DNA of 64,000 bases. It comes from Legionella steigerwaltii (lineage in GTDB: Bacteria > Pseudomonadota > Gammaproteobacteria > Legionellales > Legionellaceae). The stretch spans positions 62,001 through 126,000 of the forward strand of contig NZ_LNYZ01000005.1 in NCBI RefSeq assembly GCF_001468065.1, given 5' to 3'. The notes under the pieces are model-generated. The model searched no databases, was not told the DNA's origin, and was given only the letters and a program-made list of their open reading frames with translations. Made by a program: the position numbers and the translations under genes. Positions 1-10,182 of the stretch are shown one piece after another (position 1 is the first letter of the stretch; every line of letters starts with the position of its first letter).

Positions 1-2996
1 CCATCGAGCAGCAAGTGAATGGGGTGGAAAACATGCTATATATGCAATCTACCAGCACGGACAGTGGGGCTTACACGCTTATTGTTACCTTTTCTATTGG
101 TACGGATCTGAATTTTGCGCAAGTGCTGGTACAAAACCGGGTACAAGCAGCCATGGCGCAGTTACCTCAGTCAGTGCAAAAGCAAGGTGTGGTGGTCCAG
201 CAGAAATCTACCGCGATTTTGCAATTTATTACACTAACGTCCAAAAATGGTGAATTCGATGGATTATTCCTTGATAACTATGCTGCAATTAATATGCAAG
301 ATGAGTTGGCGCGTTTGCCTGGCGTAGGGAATGTGCTTATTTTTGGAACAGGTACTTATGCAATGCGTGTCTGGTTGGACCCCAAAAAAATGTTGGCTTA
401 CTCACTTAATCCAAGTGATGTTCTGCAAGCCATTAGCCATCAAAACCAAGAGGTTTCTTCTGGGCAAATTGCAGCACCACCTGCAGTAGGAAAACAGCCT
501 TATCAATTTACGGTGAATGTGCCGGGGCAACTTGCTGATGTCAGTGAGTTTGAAAACATCATTGTGAAAACAGTAGCCCAAAAACCAAATCAAAATGCGA
601 ATGCAAGTACTAGTGCGCAAATTGTACGCATCCGTGATGTTGGGCGTGTTGAATTAGGTTCGAATAGCTATGCCCAGCTTGCAAAACTGAATAACAAGCC
701 GACTGCGGCAATCGGCATTTATCAACTTCCAGGTGCCAACGCACTGCAAGTAGCAGATGAAGTGCGTAAAGCCGTGGCAAAAATGGCAAAAAAATTCCCT
801 CCAGGGATGGAGTATACGATTCCATTTGATACCACGATTTTCGTAAAAGCTTCCGTTGACGAGGTGTATAAAACTCTGTTTGAAGCAGGTATTTTGGTGT
901 TAATTGTGATTTTGCTGTTCTTACAAAACGCGCGTGCTACCTTAGTACCCACCACCACTGTACCGGTGACCATCATTGGTGCATTCTTTGCTATGTTTGC
1001 ACTCCATTATTCCATCAACTTATTAACCTTATTTGCACTTGTTTTAGCAATCGGAATCGTGGTGGATGACGCGATTGTAATTGTTGAAGGGGTAACCCAG
1101 CATATTGAGCGTGGTACCACGCCCAAGCAATCAGCAATTAATGCGATGGCCGAATTAATAGGGCCTATTATTGGAATTACGCTGGTATTAATGGCGGTAT
1201 TTGTTCCTGCAGGGTTTATGCCAGGATTAACTGGAGCGATGTATGCCCAGTTTGCATTGGTTATTGCAGCTACTGCGTTTATCAGTGCGATTAACGCCAT
1301 GACCTTGAAACCCACCCAGTGTGCTATGTGGCTTAGACCAATTGATACGAAGAAAGAGAAAAACTTCATTTTTCGTTTGTTTGATAAGTATTATTACCCT
1401 ATAGAAAATAACTACATTAGCTTCATAGACCGGCTTGTTCATAGAAATAAAACAGTATGTCTCATTGGTATTTTACTCGTAGTCTTGGCGATTATTGGTC
1501 TTAGTCGTATTCCTACGGGGTTTATTCCAATTGAAGACCAGGGCTATGCGATGTTGAACGTCCAATTACCCGATGGGTCCAGTTTAGGGCGAACCGAAGC
1601 ACTGTTACATGATTTAAGCGACCAGGTCGCGAAAATTGGCGGCATAGAGAATGTCATTACCATTGATGGGATCTCCCTTTTGGATAATAGTGCGCCCCTT
1701 GCCAATGGGGGTGTCCTTTATGTGATGTTTAAAGATTGGAGTGTACGAGGTAAAGGCGAGGATTTGCTTTCCTTGTACAATAAGCTGAATGAGATTGCTG
1801 GAAAAACCTTGGGTGCGAAAGTCTTGGTGATGATCCCGCCGCCGATTCAAGGCCTAGGTACTTCAGGCGGTTTCCAAATGCAACTTGAACTGCAAGATGG
1901 ATCATTTGATTATCGCAAACTACAAAGCGCGACGGACCAGTTGATTTACTATGCAAGCCAGCAACCTGAATTGCAACGATTGATGTCTTCATTTCGTGCA
2001 TCAGCACCGCAGCTTGCTGCACCCATCAATCGGGTCAAAGCAGAAGCTTTGGGCGTTACGGTGGGTGATGCAACCGAAACATTGCAAACCTACCTTGGCT
2101 CCTCTTACGTGAACCTTTTTTCAAAATTCGGACAGGTATTTCAGGTTTATGTCCAAGCGGATGCAGACTCTCGGATGACGGTTGGCGATGTACGTAATTT
2201 CTATGTGAGGAATCAATCGGGTGAAATGGTGCCATTGGGAACACTGACTGATATGTCACCTACCGTAGGCCCACCCATTATTTCTCTTTATAATTTATAT
2301 CCTTCCAGCAATATTTATGGAATGGCAGCGAAAGGTTATAGCTCTGGTCAAGCCATGCAAGCGATGGAGCGCGTCGCTAAAGAAGTGTTGCCAGCAGGGA
2401 TATCTTATGAATGGACGAGTACTGCCTATCAGGAAAAAATTGCCGGAAATATGAGTTATTATATTTTTATCCTGTCACTCGTTTTGGTGTATATGATTTT
2501 GGCAGGCCAATATGAAAACTGGATTGCGCCTGCAGCAATTCTGTTAAGCGTGCCTTTAGCTTTAATTGGAACGGTGTTGGCTTTATCCGCTCTGGGTCTT
2601 TCCAATAATATGTATACCCAAATCGGGATATTACTGCTGATTGCATTGGCTGCGAAGAATGCTATTTTGATTGTTGAGGTAGCACGAGAGGAACACGAGC
2701 TTCATGGCAAATCCGTTATGGAAGCCGCTGTAATTGGTGCTAAAACACGTTTTCGCCCTATTTTGATGACTTCGTTTGCATTTATTCTCGGCGTGATGCC
2801 TTTAGTATTCGCTACCGGTGCCGGTGCCAACGCACGACGCTCGATTGGTATTGCCGTGTGCAGTGGTATGTTGGCCTCAACATGCCTTGCGGTGGTCTTT
2901 GTGCCAGCATTTTTTGTCATGTTGATGACTTGGCAAGAAAAAAGAAAAGCAAAGAAGAATGCCAATACCACAAATTTGAAAGAAGCAGAGCTTTAG
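1..2996 (+). CDS. RND multidrug efflux pump inner-membrane subunit (AcrB/HAE1 family), 5' end missing
   Basis: Proton-driven drug/cation antiporter of the resistance-nodulation-division family, acting in the inner membrane with a periplasmic adaptor and an outer-membrane channel. The frame is open from the window edge (base 3), so the true start and TM1 lie upstream; the GTG at 15 is internal. About 990 residues remain of the usual 1030-1050. TM4 carries the proton-relay motif GIVVDDAIVIVE and TM10 has the matching lysine in AAKNAILIVEV. Porter-domain text such as YAMRVW and PFDTTIFVKASVDEV aligns with AcrB from memory. The C-terminus is short and lysine-rich. The adaptor gene would be expected just upstream, outside the window. 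Family is certain; substrate is unknown. Confidence 0.95.
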   Translation, partial: IEQQVNGVENMLYMQSTSTDSGAYTLIVTFSIGTDLNFAQVLVQNRVQAAMAQLPQSVQKQGVVVQQKSTAILQFITLTSKNGEFDGLFLDNYAAINMQDELARLPGVGNVLIFGTGTYAMRVWLDPKKMLAYSLNPSDVLQAISHQNQEVSSGQIAAPPAVGKQPYQFTVNVPGQLADVSEFENIIVKTVAQKPNQNANASTSAQIVRIRDVGRVELGSNSYAQLAKLNNKPTAAIGIYQLPGANALQVADEVRKAVAKMAKKFPPGMEYTIPFDTTIFVKASVDEVYKTLFEAGILVLIVILLFLQNARATLVPTTTVPVTIIGAFFAMFALHYSINLLTLFALVLAIGIVVDDAIVIVEGVTQHIERGTTPKQSAINAMAELIGPIIGITLVLMAVFVPAGFMPGLTGAMYAQFALVIAATAFISAINAMTLKPTQCAMWLRPIDTKKEKNFIFRLFDKYYYPIENNYISFIDRLVHRNKTVCLIGILLVVLAIIGLSRIPTGFIPIEDQGYAMLNVQLPDGSSLGRTEALLHDLSDQVAKIGGIENVITIDGISLLDNSAPLANGGVLYVMFKDWSVRGKGEDLLSLYNKLNEIAGKTLGAKVLVMIPPPIQGLGTSGGFQMQLELQDGSFDYRKLQSATDQLIYYASQQPELQRLMSSFRASAPQLAAPINRVKAEALGVTVGDATETLQTYLGSSYVNLFSKFGQVFQVYVQADADSRMTVGDVRNFYVRNQSGEMVPLGTLTDMSPTVGPPIISLYNLYPSSNIYGMAAKGYSSGQAMQAMERVAKEVLPAGISYEWTSTAYQEKIAGNMSYYIFILSLVLVYMILAGQYENWIAPAAILLSVPLALIGTVLALSALGLSNNMYTQIGILLLIALAAKNAILIVEVAREEHELHGKSVMEAAVIGAKTRFRPILMTSFAFILGVMPLVFATGAGANARRSIGIAVCSGMLASTCLAVVFVPAFFVMLMTWQEKRKAKKNANTTNLKEAEL

Positions 2997-3034
2997 GTAG
3001 CCCCAAACGTCTTCAAAATGCCTCTTTATTAATT

Positions 3035-3126
3035 GTAGCCTGGGTGAAGGCGCAGCCGGAACCCGGGTTTTCAAGACCTGAACAAACTTCTTAACCCCGG
3101 GTTCCGCTACGCTGCACCCAGGCTAC
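3035..3126. repeat. Interspersed palindromic repeat, GTAGCCTGGGTG family, copy 1
   Basis: Outer arms GTAGCCTGGGTG and CACCCAGGCTAC are inverted, with inner arms AACCCGGG and CCCGGGTT. It fills much of the gap between the efflux gene and the next gene and could fold as a long hairpin in RNA. Six further copies occur in this window. Confidence 0.85.
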
Positions 3127-3302
3127 GACTACTCGACTTGAGGAAAAATTCCCGAATTTCATTGCTGCATCCCTGCGATTGCTAATTTCGTTGAAAAATT
3201 TTACCTACTATCAATAGATTAACCAATTTCTCTAGACGTAAGGTTTCCATAATATTTTATATGCTAAAATTTAAATAAGATAGTACAACCTGAGATCTAA
3301 TT

Positions 3303-6300
3303 ATGCTTACAGCAGAACAAATCAAAGCGCGCAAAGCCTATATGGGGTTGCTTATTCATGAAGCAAAAAAAATGGCTTTGGAACACCCTGAGAGGTTGCT
3401 TTTTGATCCTCAGGGACGCGTATTAATAGATGTTGCATTACCAGAAAAATTACCAAAAAAATTACCAGAAGGCATTGAATTACCAGAAGATTTTAAGTTA
3501 CAAGAGGGTATTGAATTACCAGAAGATAAGACGACGGTTACTGGTCTTTTTCAAAAAGGTTATCCTGGACATAAAACTTTTAAACCTTCTAAGGTAACTA
3601 CAGTTAGCCTTGATGTAACAACAGACCCTGATCTTGCAGCGCTAAAAACAACGTACAGGCAAAAGTACGAGCTGAGTGAAGAAAACTTGGCTGAATTATC
3701 AAGCATGCAAAGCAGTATTATCCCACTGCAACAAGAATATCATTTTCATTTGGCACTTGCTACACGTACCTATGCAAAAGTAATAGAGCAAAAATTTGAT
3801 GGTTTAAAGTCTGAGCGGCAAATCAAGGATGCCCTCAAGCAGGAGCTTGCAAAGCATCCAGAATTCGACATAAAGGAGCTTAGAAAAAAGCTTAATTTGG
3901 AATATCAAGAGAAAAAAACTCAGGCAGAACATAAGCGGGGGGGAAAGCCATTCGATCGTAAAGAAGAAGAAGAATTCCGAAAAAAATTTCTCGATGCTGG
4001 CAATAATGAGACATATAAAGAGATTTTAGATAAATTGGAGAAAAAAGGGGCGTTTATAAAGGAATTTAGAGAACGATTTGAAAAGCAAATTGCTCAAGAA
4101 AAAGAAAAGTTGGAAAAACAAATGGCCCAAGCTCATCAAAAAGCAATGGCTCGGGTTCAGCCTTTAATTGAAGACGCGTTTAAAAAAGCGTTCGCGGATT
4201 CTAACGGTAATAATGTTAAACTTGTAAAAGCATTAGACAAAGCTCGTGAAAGTATTGCTGAAGAAGCACATAGTATCCTTATGGAAGAAGTTGTCAGAGC
4301 AACTGGTAAACGTGTTTCCAAGAAAGATCTCAGTAAAAAGGAAGTCGTGCATCTTGCTGAATCAACTACTGCAACTCCTAATGATATATTGCATACAGAT
4401 GGCTCTTCAAAACTTGCTACATGGATTTCTGGTTCAGAAAATACCGCGCATGAACGAGGTATAGATACGCTTGCTGATAGGCAAATTGCGACTATCGCGC
4501 TAGGAAATGGTTATACACCCTCTCGCTTGCAAATCAGGACACCTTCTTTGGATGTGAAAAAAGGAATTGATAAAGCATCTGCCATTAATGATGTCAGTGT
4601 TAAGTTGACTTCTCTTGCTTCAAAATATGCAATAAAAGAGGTTATCACAGAGAAAAAAGTTTTTACAAACAAAGAGTTCAGGGCAAAAGTTAATCTCGAA
4701 GCAGCAGCTGACATAAAAGCACGTCTAGAAGCAGCTGGCATAAAAGTTAATCTAGAAGCAGCAGCTGGCATAAAAGCTCGTCTAGAAGAAGTAGCTGACA
4801 TAAAAGCACGTCTAGAAGCAGCTGACATAAAAGCTTGTCTAGAAGAAGTAGCTGGCATACAAGTTAATCTAGAAAAAGCAGCTGAAATAAATAAAGATGT
4901 CTTCAATACCAAACCTTGGACAGGTAAAGCGTTTATCTATAATTTGCATACAGCGATTAATGATGGATTGGGTGATGCTGGAGGTAATAAACAATCTGCA
5001 GGGGCACGTATCATTTTGAGTGGAGCCCACTTGCATAACAAAGCTCAATTATACATGGAAGCAGGTGTGGCTAGGCCATTTTGTTTTGTGCAAAATATAT
5101 CAGTAAACGGATTTGGTGATAGCTTAGGGTATGGCGGAAATGATTTAAGAACAGAAGCCACTTTAATGTCAGAAATGGCTATGTTGTACAATTTGGTTAG
5201 GGAAGATGATGTTGCAAAGGATCAAGTTCAAGAGGTATTTGCTAAGTATAATGCCTTCTTAATGGAAGCCGATGCCCATCCTCAGAAGGACCTATTCTTT
5301 TCTGCATCCAAGCAAGGAAAAGATGCCATTGAATTGATCAAAGGAATTAAAATCGCATGGAAGGATCGAGTAGCAGAAGAAGTAGACCAAAGCAATCCTG
5401 TTGAAAGAGCAAAAGCAGCATTAAAAACAATGATGGCCAATGATTTACACCATCAACATGAATACAGCAAGCTGATACAAGCATTATCTATCTTTATCGA
5501 AGAAGCCTCTATTAGCGGATGTAAAAGTGGAAATGAACGTGCGCAAGCAATTAATGGCCGTGTTGCCATCTTGGATCATGAAGCAGGTCAGCCTGACAGT
5601 GAAATTTTTAAGGCTATTGACTCAATTGTTAATGGGGGAGCAGATCACGTATTAGAGCACGCTGCAAGCTTAAAACAACAACTGGATAAACAATATGATC
5701 AAAGATTGCAATCTGGTGTTTCGCTGGTTAGTGATGTGGATCAAGGAGCATCTGCCAAAGTAAATGCCCCCAAAAAAATGTCTTGGAAACATCCTTGGGA
5801 CTCATTTAAGGCTCTCTTTACTAATAAGAGTAGGAATATCGCAGAGGAATCTTCACTTCAATACTTAAGCCAAGGTAAAGCAGGTAATATGCAGGCGCAT
5901 AAAGGTTTAACCGAATACATGGCTGACTCTTGGGGAGCCAAGGGATTGGGCAAATTTCTTGGAGGATGGGGTATTGCCGCTTGTGTGCTTACAGTTGGAG
6001 TAGGGTTGCTTTTGAGTCTTCCTTTCTATGGCTATTCCACTTATCAAAGTAACAAAAAAATAGAAGCAAAAATAAGTGAGGCTATGGACGAATTTCAGAC
6101 GAATAATAAAGATGATGGGGTTATGGCGGAGAGCTGGGAGAAAATGAATGGGAAGATGCCTCGTATTGAGGGGGCAGATCATAGTCCAGCGCCTCGCCAG
6201 CTTGAGAACGGACATGGTGTTACGCAAGATGTTACAGTTAAAAAACAGGCAACTCTGGAAGGTGGTACAGAGTCAACACCGGTAGTTCAAACAACTGACC

Positions 6301-6311
6301 TTACAATTTAG
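3303..6311 (+). CDS. Large coiled-coil protein with C-terminal membrane segment; candidate Dot/Icm effector
   Basis: I do not recognise this 1002-residue protein. Residues about 120-300 are highly charged and likely coiled coil. Residues about 463-530 hold imperfect tandem repeats built on IKARLEAA / IKVNLEAA units. A globular, less charged stretch (about 540-800) follows, then one clear membrane segment near 888-910 and a short polar tail. There is no signal peptide. Large size, coiled coils, internal repeats and a tail anchor are typical of Legionella effectors that sit on host membranes, but this is inference. It has its own 300-bp upstream region and is followed by an interspersed repeat, so it is probably monocistronic. 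Confidence 0.6.
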   Translation: MLTAEQIKARKAYMGLLIHEAKKMALEHPERLLFDPQGRVLIDVALPEKLPKKLPEGIELPEDFKLQEGIELPEDKTTVTGLFQKGYPGHKTFKPSKVTTVSLDVTTDPDLAALKTTYRQKYELSEENLAELSSMQSSIIPLQQEYHFHLALATRTYAKVIEQKFDGLKSERQIKDALKQELAKHPEFDIKELRKKLNLEYQEKKTQAEHKRGGKPFDRKEEEEFRKKFLDAGNNETYKEILDKLEKKGAFIKEFRERFEKQIAQEKEKLEKQMAQAHQKAMARVQPLIEDAFKKAFADSNGNNVKLVKALDKARESIAEEAHSILMEEVVRATGKRVSKKDLSKKEVVHLAESTTATPNDILHTDGSSKLATWISGSENTAHERGIDTLADRQIATIALGNGYTPSRLQIRTPSLDVKKGIDKASAINDVSVKLTSLASKYAIKEVITEKKVFTNKEFRAKVNLEAAADIKARLEAAGIKVNLEAAAGIKARLEEVADIKARLEAADIKACLEEVAGIQVNLEKAAEINKDVFNTKPWTGKAFIYNLHTAINDGLGDAGGNKQSAGARIILSGAHLHNKAQLYMEAGVARPFCFVQNISVNGFGDSLGYGGNDLRTEATLMSEMAMLYNLVREDDVAKDQVQEVFAKYNAFLMEADAHPQKDLFFSASKQGKDAIELIKGIKIAWKDRVAEEVDQSNPVERAKAALKTMMANDLHHQHEYSKLIQALSIFIEEASISGCKSGNERAQAINGRVAILDHEAGQPDSEIFKAIDSIVNGGADHVLEHAASLKQQLDKQYDQRLQSGVSLVSDVDQGASAKVNAPKKMSWKHPWDSFKALFTNKSRNIAEESSLQYLSQGKAGNMQAHKGLTEYMADSWGAKGLGKFLGGWGIAACVLTVGVGLLLSLPFYGYSTYQSNKKIEAKISEAMDEFQTNNKDDGVMAESWEKMNGKMPRIEGADHSPAPRQLENGHGVTQDVTVKKQATLEGGTESTPVVQTTDLTI

Positions 6312-6328
6312 TAATTGTAATAATAGTT

Positions 6329-6426
6329 GTATCCTGGGTGAGGGCGAAGCCGTAACTCAGTATGAATTGTAGCCTGGGTGGAGCGTAGCGAAACCCGGGT
6401 TACGGCTTTCGCCTTCACCCAGGCTA
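6329..6426. repeat. Interspersed palindromic repeat, copy 2 (compound)
   Basis: A degenerate left arm (GTATCCTGGGTG) is followed by a complete small copy, GTAGCCTGGGTG ... CACCCAGGCTAC, with inner AACCCGGGTT. It lies between two genes that end facing each other, so it may act as a bidirectional terminator. Confidence 0.8.
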
Positions 6427-6457
6427 CGATTAAATAAATCTGGGCGAAGGGGGATAG

Positions 6458-7345
6458 TTAATCATTAACTTGTCCAGTAAAAAATTCACTTTCATCCAAA
6501 CTACAAAGACCTCTAATTTGTTTTTTTATTTCCTCAGATAATCGCGCTAATGGCAAGGTACTCAATGCTGCACTTTGATACAAACGCCTTATCTCTGGAT
6601 TCTCTATGGCCTGCAAATGCAGGGCAAGGGTTTGAACATCTCCTCTTGCCAAAGGGCCGGTGAGTGATTCGGCAATCTTTTCGGTTTGCAATAAATTATT
6701 TAAATTCCCTTGCATTAAATTGACCATCATTTTTCGGCTTTGCTGGGGGTTAATTCCTGCATGCTGGAATAATTCTTCACTGCAGGCTGCCAAGGTAATT
6801 AAATAATTTGATGCCATGCATGCTGCGGCATGATAGGCATTTTTTGCTGCAGGTTCGATCGCGATGAGATTAGCACCCAACTGGGTAAAAGCCTGTTGTA
6901 ACCAGTCACAGACCTCTGCATCGCCTTCCAAAACACAATCGACATGCTGAAATGCAGAAGCATCGAGGTAGTTTGTTTTAAACGCCTTAAGCGGATGAAA
7001 ACTTGCAACGAAACAACCTTGTTTCTTTAATGGCTTCAGCAAATCAGAATTCAGCACCCCACTGCAATGAATCACAAAAGATTTTGGTTTTAAAACATCA
7101 TATCGCATCAGCGTTTCTACAACATCGGTAATGGCATCATCATTACAGCAGATCCAAGTGACTTCCGCTGCAGGTAAATGCTCGATTTTATCGATTGGCT
7201 GTCCGAAACCAAGCTCTTGGCAGACCTTTTGTGTGCTCTCTAAACTGCGATTACAAATAGCAAATGATGTGATGAGTTGGGTCTGGGATAAAGCCAAGGC
7301 TATATTTTTACCCAATCGACCTGCGCCTATGATGTTGCATTTCAT
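6458..7345 (-). CDS. Rossmann-like and DUF2520 domain protein (predicted NADP-dependent oxidoreductase)
   Basis: 295 residues, the normal size for the family. The N-terminus has a dinucleotide-binding fold with GAGRLGKN at residues 7-14, followed by a helical DUF2520 half (about 160-285) that resembles the C-terminal half of pyrroline-5-carboxylate or ketopantoate reductases. SFHPLKAF in the middle is a typical family motif. The substrate of this family is not established. The start ATG is followed directly by the nucleotide-binding strand, so the start is secure. It points towards the repeat at 6329-6426 and stands alone. Confidence 0.85.
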   Translation of the reverse strand: MKCNIIGAGRLGKNIALALSQTQLITSFAICNRSLESTQKVCQELGFGQPIDKIEHLPAAEVTWICCNDDAITDVVETLMRYDVLKPKSFVIHCSGVLNSDLLKPLKKQGCFVASFHPLKAFKTNYLDASAFQHVDCVLEGDAEVCDWLQQAFTQLGANLIAIEPAAKNAYHAAACMASNYLITLAACSEELFQHAGINPQQSRKMMVNLMQGNLNNLLQTEKIAESLTGPLARGDVQTLALHLQAIENPEIRRLYQSAALSTLPLARLSEEIKKQIRGLCSLDESEFFTGQVND

Positions 7346-7378
7346 ATTTTTTTCTTGCTTAAAATACAGTTTTGAATT

Positions 7379-7409
7379 CCTGGGTTCCGCTTCGCTTCAC
7401 CCAGGCTAC
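7379..7409. repeat. Interspersed repeat, copy 3 (right half only)
   Basis: Only the right arm is present: CTGGGTTCCGCTTCGC then TTCACCCAGGCTAC. It lies upstream of the DUF2520 gene. The missing left arm suggests decay of a full palindrome. Confidence 0.7.
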
Positions 7410-7615
7410 AATTTCTTTTTAACGTACCAGGGGCGGCTCCCCTTCTGGATACCAAAACAGGCCACAGAAACGCGGTCAGTGACCTCTATTTGAACTATGA
7501 AGATGCTAATAACCTAATTTTAAGGTATTAAAAATGCAATTTTTGCAAAAATACATCACCATTCGTTGAATTATTGGTTATAATACTCTCAATTTGCCAT
7601 GTTGAGAAATGAATT

Positions 7616-9901
7616 ATGCCTTATTTGGTACAGGGAAATGCACAACAAATTTTCCATGCATTTGGACAGGGCTGGGCGATTGCAGAAAAAAAAGATGACA
7701 CAAACATAATTTATAGGGATGTTCCCGCTGTTAATTTTCTGGGTACAGTTCAGCAAGCAATAAGACACTTTAAGATTTGGTACACAAAATCTCTAGGCAA
7801 ATATTATTTGCAGGGAAATATGACTGCAGGTAATTTGGCATTTTTGTTTGGGCCTGATCCGCTAAAGAAAAATGGAGAAAGTTCAGAAACTTGCCATGCG
7901 AATCTTGTTCGTCAGAATTTTTCCTACATTAATGATGCAGGGGAGAGTTGTGGGCTTCTGGTGATGTATCGAAAGGATGACCCCAAACAATGGGTCATGG
8001 CCTTAGGAAAAAATGGCCATGCAGCACCACAAGATAGAGCGCTTTATTGTTTATCAAGTTTTGATTTAAACCCATTTATTAAAGACCGTAATTCTGGAGT
8101 AGCTGTTTCCTCTGTACCCTCTTTAGACCCCCTACTACAGCAGATTGGTTCTGCTTTGCCGGGCATGTTATTACAAAATGCAGTCAATGGGGATAACGCA
8201 ATTAATTTGCGTTTTCAACGTATTGCGCTGTTGATGCGAAAACTACACGTAGTGCAGGACACAGTAACGTTGCGTGCGCCTATTCCATTTTTCGAGCTTA
8301 ATTTACCCGCCTTATTCGCAGATAATCCAGCACTGGATAGGATTCTTCAATATAAAATACAAGACGAACTTTCTTTTTCTGCTAACGTACTTAAGGATCT
8401 ATTGTCTGAACCCAGTCAGTTACGTAAGGAAATTGAGGCGCTTCACTTAACTGCGGATGAACGCGTTAACAAGAGTTTATTGAAAGTCCTCATCGTATTT
8501 TATGAAAAAGGACTGCTGGAGCAGAATCGGAATTTACTCACTAATTTGGAGCTGATCAAAAAATTCAGCGCTTATATGTGGGATGAGACTCAAATTAAGT
8601 TAATCCCATTCTTAATGCAGCAAAATTATTCTGAAGAAGAAATCCGCCGTATTTTATCGAATGCTGCTTATTATCAGGCTTTAAACAAACTCATCGACTT
8701 AGAGCCAGCGCTTGCTATAGAGGCCAAAGAATTTTTTAATGATCCTACAAAACTTGAAGAGTTAGATCTTATTCATTCTTTTCCTGATGAGGACTGTAAG
8801 AAACTTTGTTTGATTTTTTGGGTCAAAGGATCTTTATCTGAGGATGGGTACCAGCAAATCTTTGCCGCAGCAAAGGACTATCCTTTAATGGCTTCGAGTT
8901 TAGTAGCTTTAGATCAAACGAAAACTATTGATATTGAAAAACTAGAGCAACATGCTTTAACCCCTCACCTACATTTAAAGGACTCAATTAGACATCATTT
9001 TGCTAAAGAACTCCAAGAAATTACTAATCTTGAATCGAGTTTATATAAATTAAGCTCTCAAGAACTAGAAGCTGCAAACGCAGCACTGTGGCTATTAAAA
9101 GGGTCGGATGGAATTACTCCTCAAGAATATGAGCTGGTATTAGGGAAAGATTATAAAGGACAAGCTTTGCGCCTACTTTTGCCGCAATTGGCGAATATAC
9201 CGGATGAAGCTCATAGAAAGACATTGATAAAAGTTCTTTATGCTGGTGTAATACATGGGATACAAACTCAAGGTAATCAAGTACAGGCAATCGAAGATCC
9301 ACTGCAGTTGGCGTTAGCAGAGCGTTTACGCGAGCGTTTTATTTGCGTCACGTTAATGCAGAATTTAAGTATTAATGCAGAAATGGTTGGGTTGGCGGCA
9401 CAAGAGAGTGAAGAAGCAGAACGTTTCCGACAGGTTATCTTGCGCGTTGAGGCTCAATGCAAAGTAATTTCTACGCGCTTGGCCGGATCCGAGTCTTATA
9501 AAAAAATGCAAGGCAAATGGGAAAAGGCGCAGGCAGGATATAGAAAAAATTTGTACTCGATTGCTTATGATGCACTTATGGATCCCGATATTGATGTCCG
9601 TGATCGATTAAAGACCGCTGAAAAAGGCATTCTTAATATTGTCGACCCTCAAACGAATCCGGAATATAAAAGTATAGTTGACGCCTTAATTGTTCTTGCT
9701 AATATAGTTATCACTGCTATTACCGTTTTTGGAGCTAATGCAATTAAATATAAACTCACTAGAAATCTCTGGTTTTTCAATCAAACGACTTCAGGAGAAG
9801 AAATACGCGCGTTGGATAAGGACGTGCTGGCACTTATAGAACCAGAACAAACGGATGAAAATGATATTTGGTCAATCCTATCATGTTCTCAAATGAGTTA
9901 A
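7616..9901 (+). CDS. Unknown 761-residue protein with C-terminal hydrophobic segment; candidate effector
   Basis: No family recognised. Residues 1-150 look like a globular domain rich in aromatic residues (YLVQGNAQQIFHAFGQGW at the start). Residues about 200-640 are helical and leucine-rich, including many short acidic/leucine helices that recall helical-repeat solenoids. A hydrophobic stretch near 685-712 (LIVLANIVITAITVFG) is a likely membrane anchor. No signal peptide is visible. It lies in a run of large species-specific proteins (3303-13029), in keeping with effector content, but there is no direct evidence of secretion. Confidence 0.55.
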   Translation: MPYLVQGNAQQIFHAFGQGWAIAEKKDDTNIIYRDVPAVNFLGTVQQAIRHFKIWYTKSLGKYYLQGNMTAGNLAFLFGPDPLKKNGESSETCHANLVRQNFSYINDAGESCGLLVMYRKDDPKQWVMALGKNGHAAPQDRALYCLSSFDLNPFIKDRNSGVAVSSVPSLDPLLQQIGSALPGMLLQNAVNGDNAINLRFQRIALLMRKLHVVQDTVTLRAPIPFFELNLPALFADNPALDRILQYKIQDELSFSANVLKDLLSEPSQLRKEIEALHLTADERVNKSLLKVLIVFYEKGLLEQNRNLLTNLELIKKFSAYMWDETQIKLIPFLMQQNYSEEEIRRILSNAAYYQALNKLIDLEPALAIEAKEFFNDPTKLEELDLIHSFPDEDCKKLCLIFWVKGSLSEDGYQQIFAAAKDYPLMASSLVALDQTKTIDIEKLEQHALTPHLHLKDSIRHHFAKELQEITNLESSLYKLSSQELEAANAALWLLKGSDGITPQEYELVLGKDYKGQALRLLLPQLANIPDEAHRKTLIKVLYAGVIHGIQTQGNQVQAIEDPLQLALAERLRERFICVTLMQNLSINAEMVGLAAQESEEAERFRQVILRVEAQCKVISTRLAGSESYKKMQGKWEKAQAGYRKNLYSIAYDALMDPDIDVRDRLKTAEKGILNIVDPQTNPEYKSIVDALIVLANIVITAITVFGANAIKYKLTRNLWFFNQTTSGEEIRALDKDVLALIEPEQTDENDIWSILSCSQMS

Positions 9902-10182
9902 ATCCAATGTAGCTAATAACGCTACAGCCTTAGCCCTGGAACTAATCTCCCTCCTGGGCTGGGCATTTCGTCCACAGTTGAACTACAATTTACTTGATGC
10001 TCTATTCCTAAAAAAGCAAAGTGACATGGCACACAGAGATTTTTTGTGCTGATATGATTCACGTCATATTTTACTGTTTAGTTTCCTAGTTATCTGTTTG
10101 AAAATTATTCTTGAACTTATTGAATATTTCTGCCTAATATGAACTATTCTAAAAGGACGACTGTGATTTAATGGACTAAAAT

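Noticed and set aside
4689-4880. CRISPR array suggested by evenly spaced repeats
   Set aside because: The repeats are in-frame codons of one protein with no unique spacers and no cas genes; no CRISPR seen anywhere in the window.
4511-4912. Minus-strand 133-codon frame opposite the repeats of the 1002-residue protein
   Set aside because: It mirrors the LEAA repeat codons and is low-complexity; the plus-strand gene explains it.
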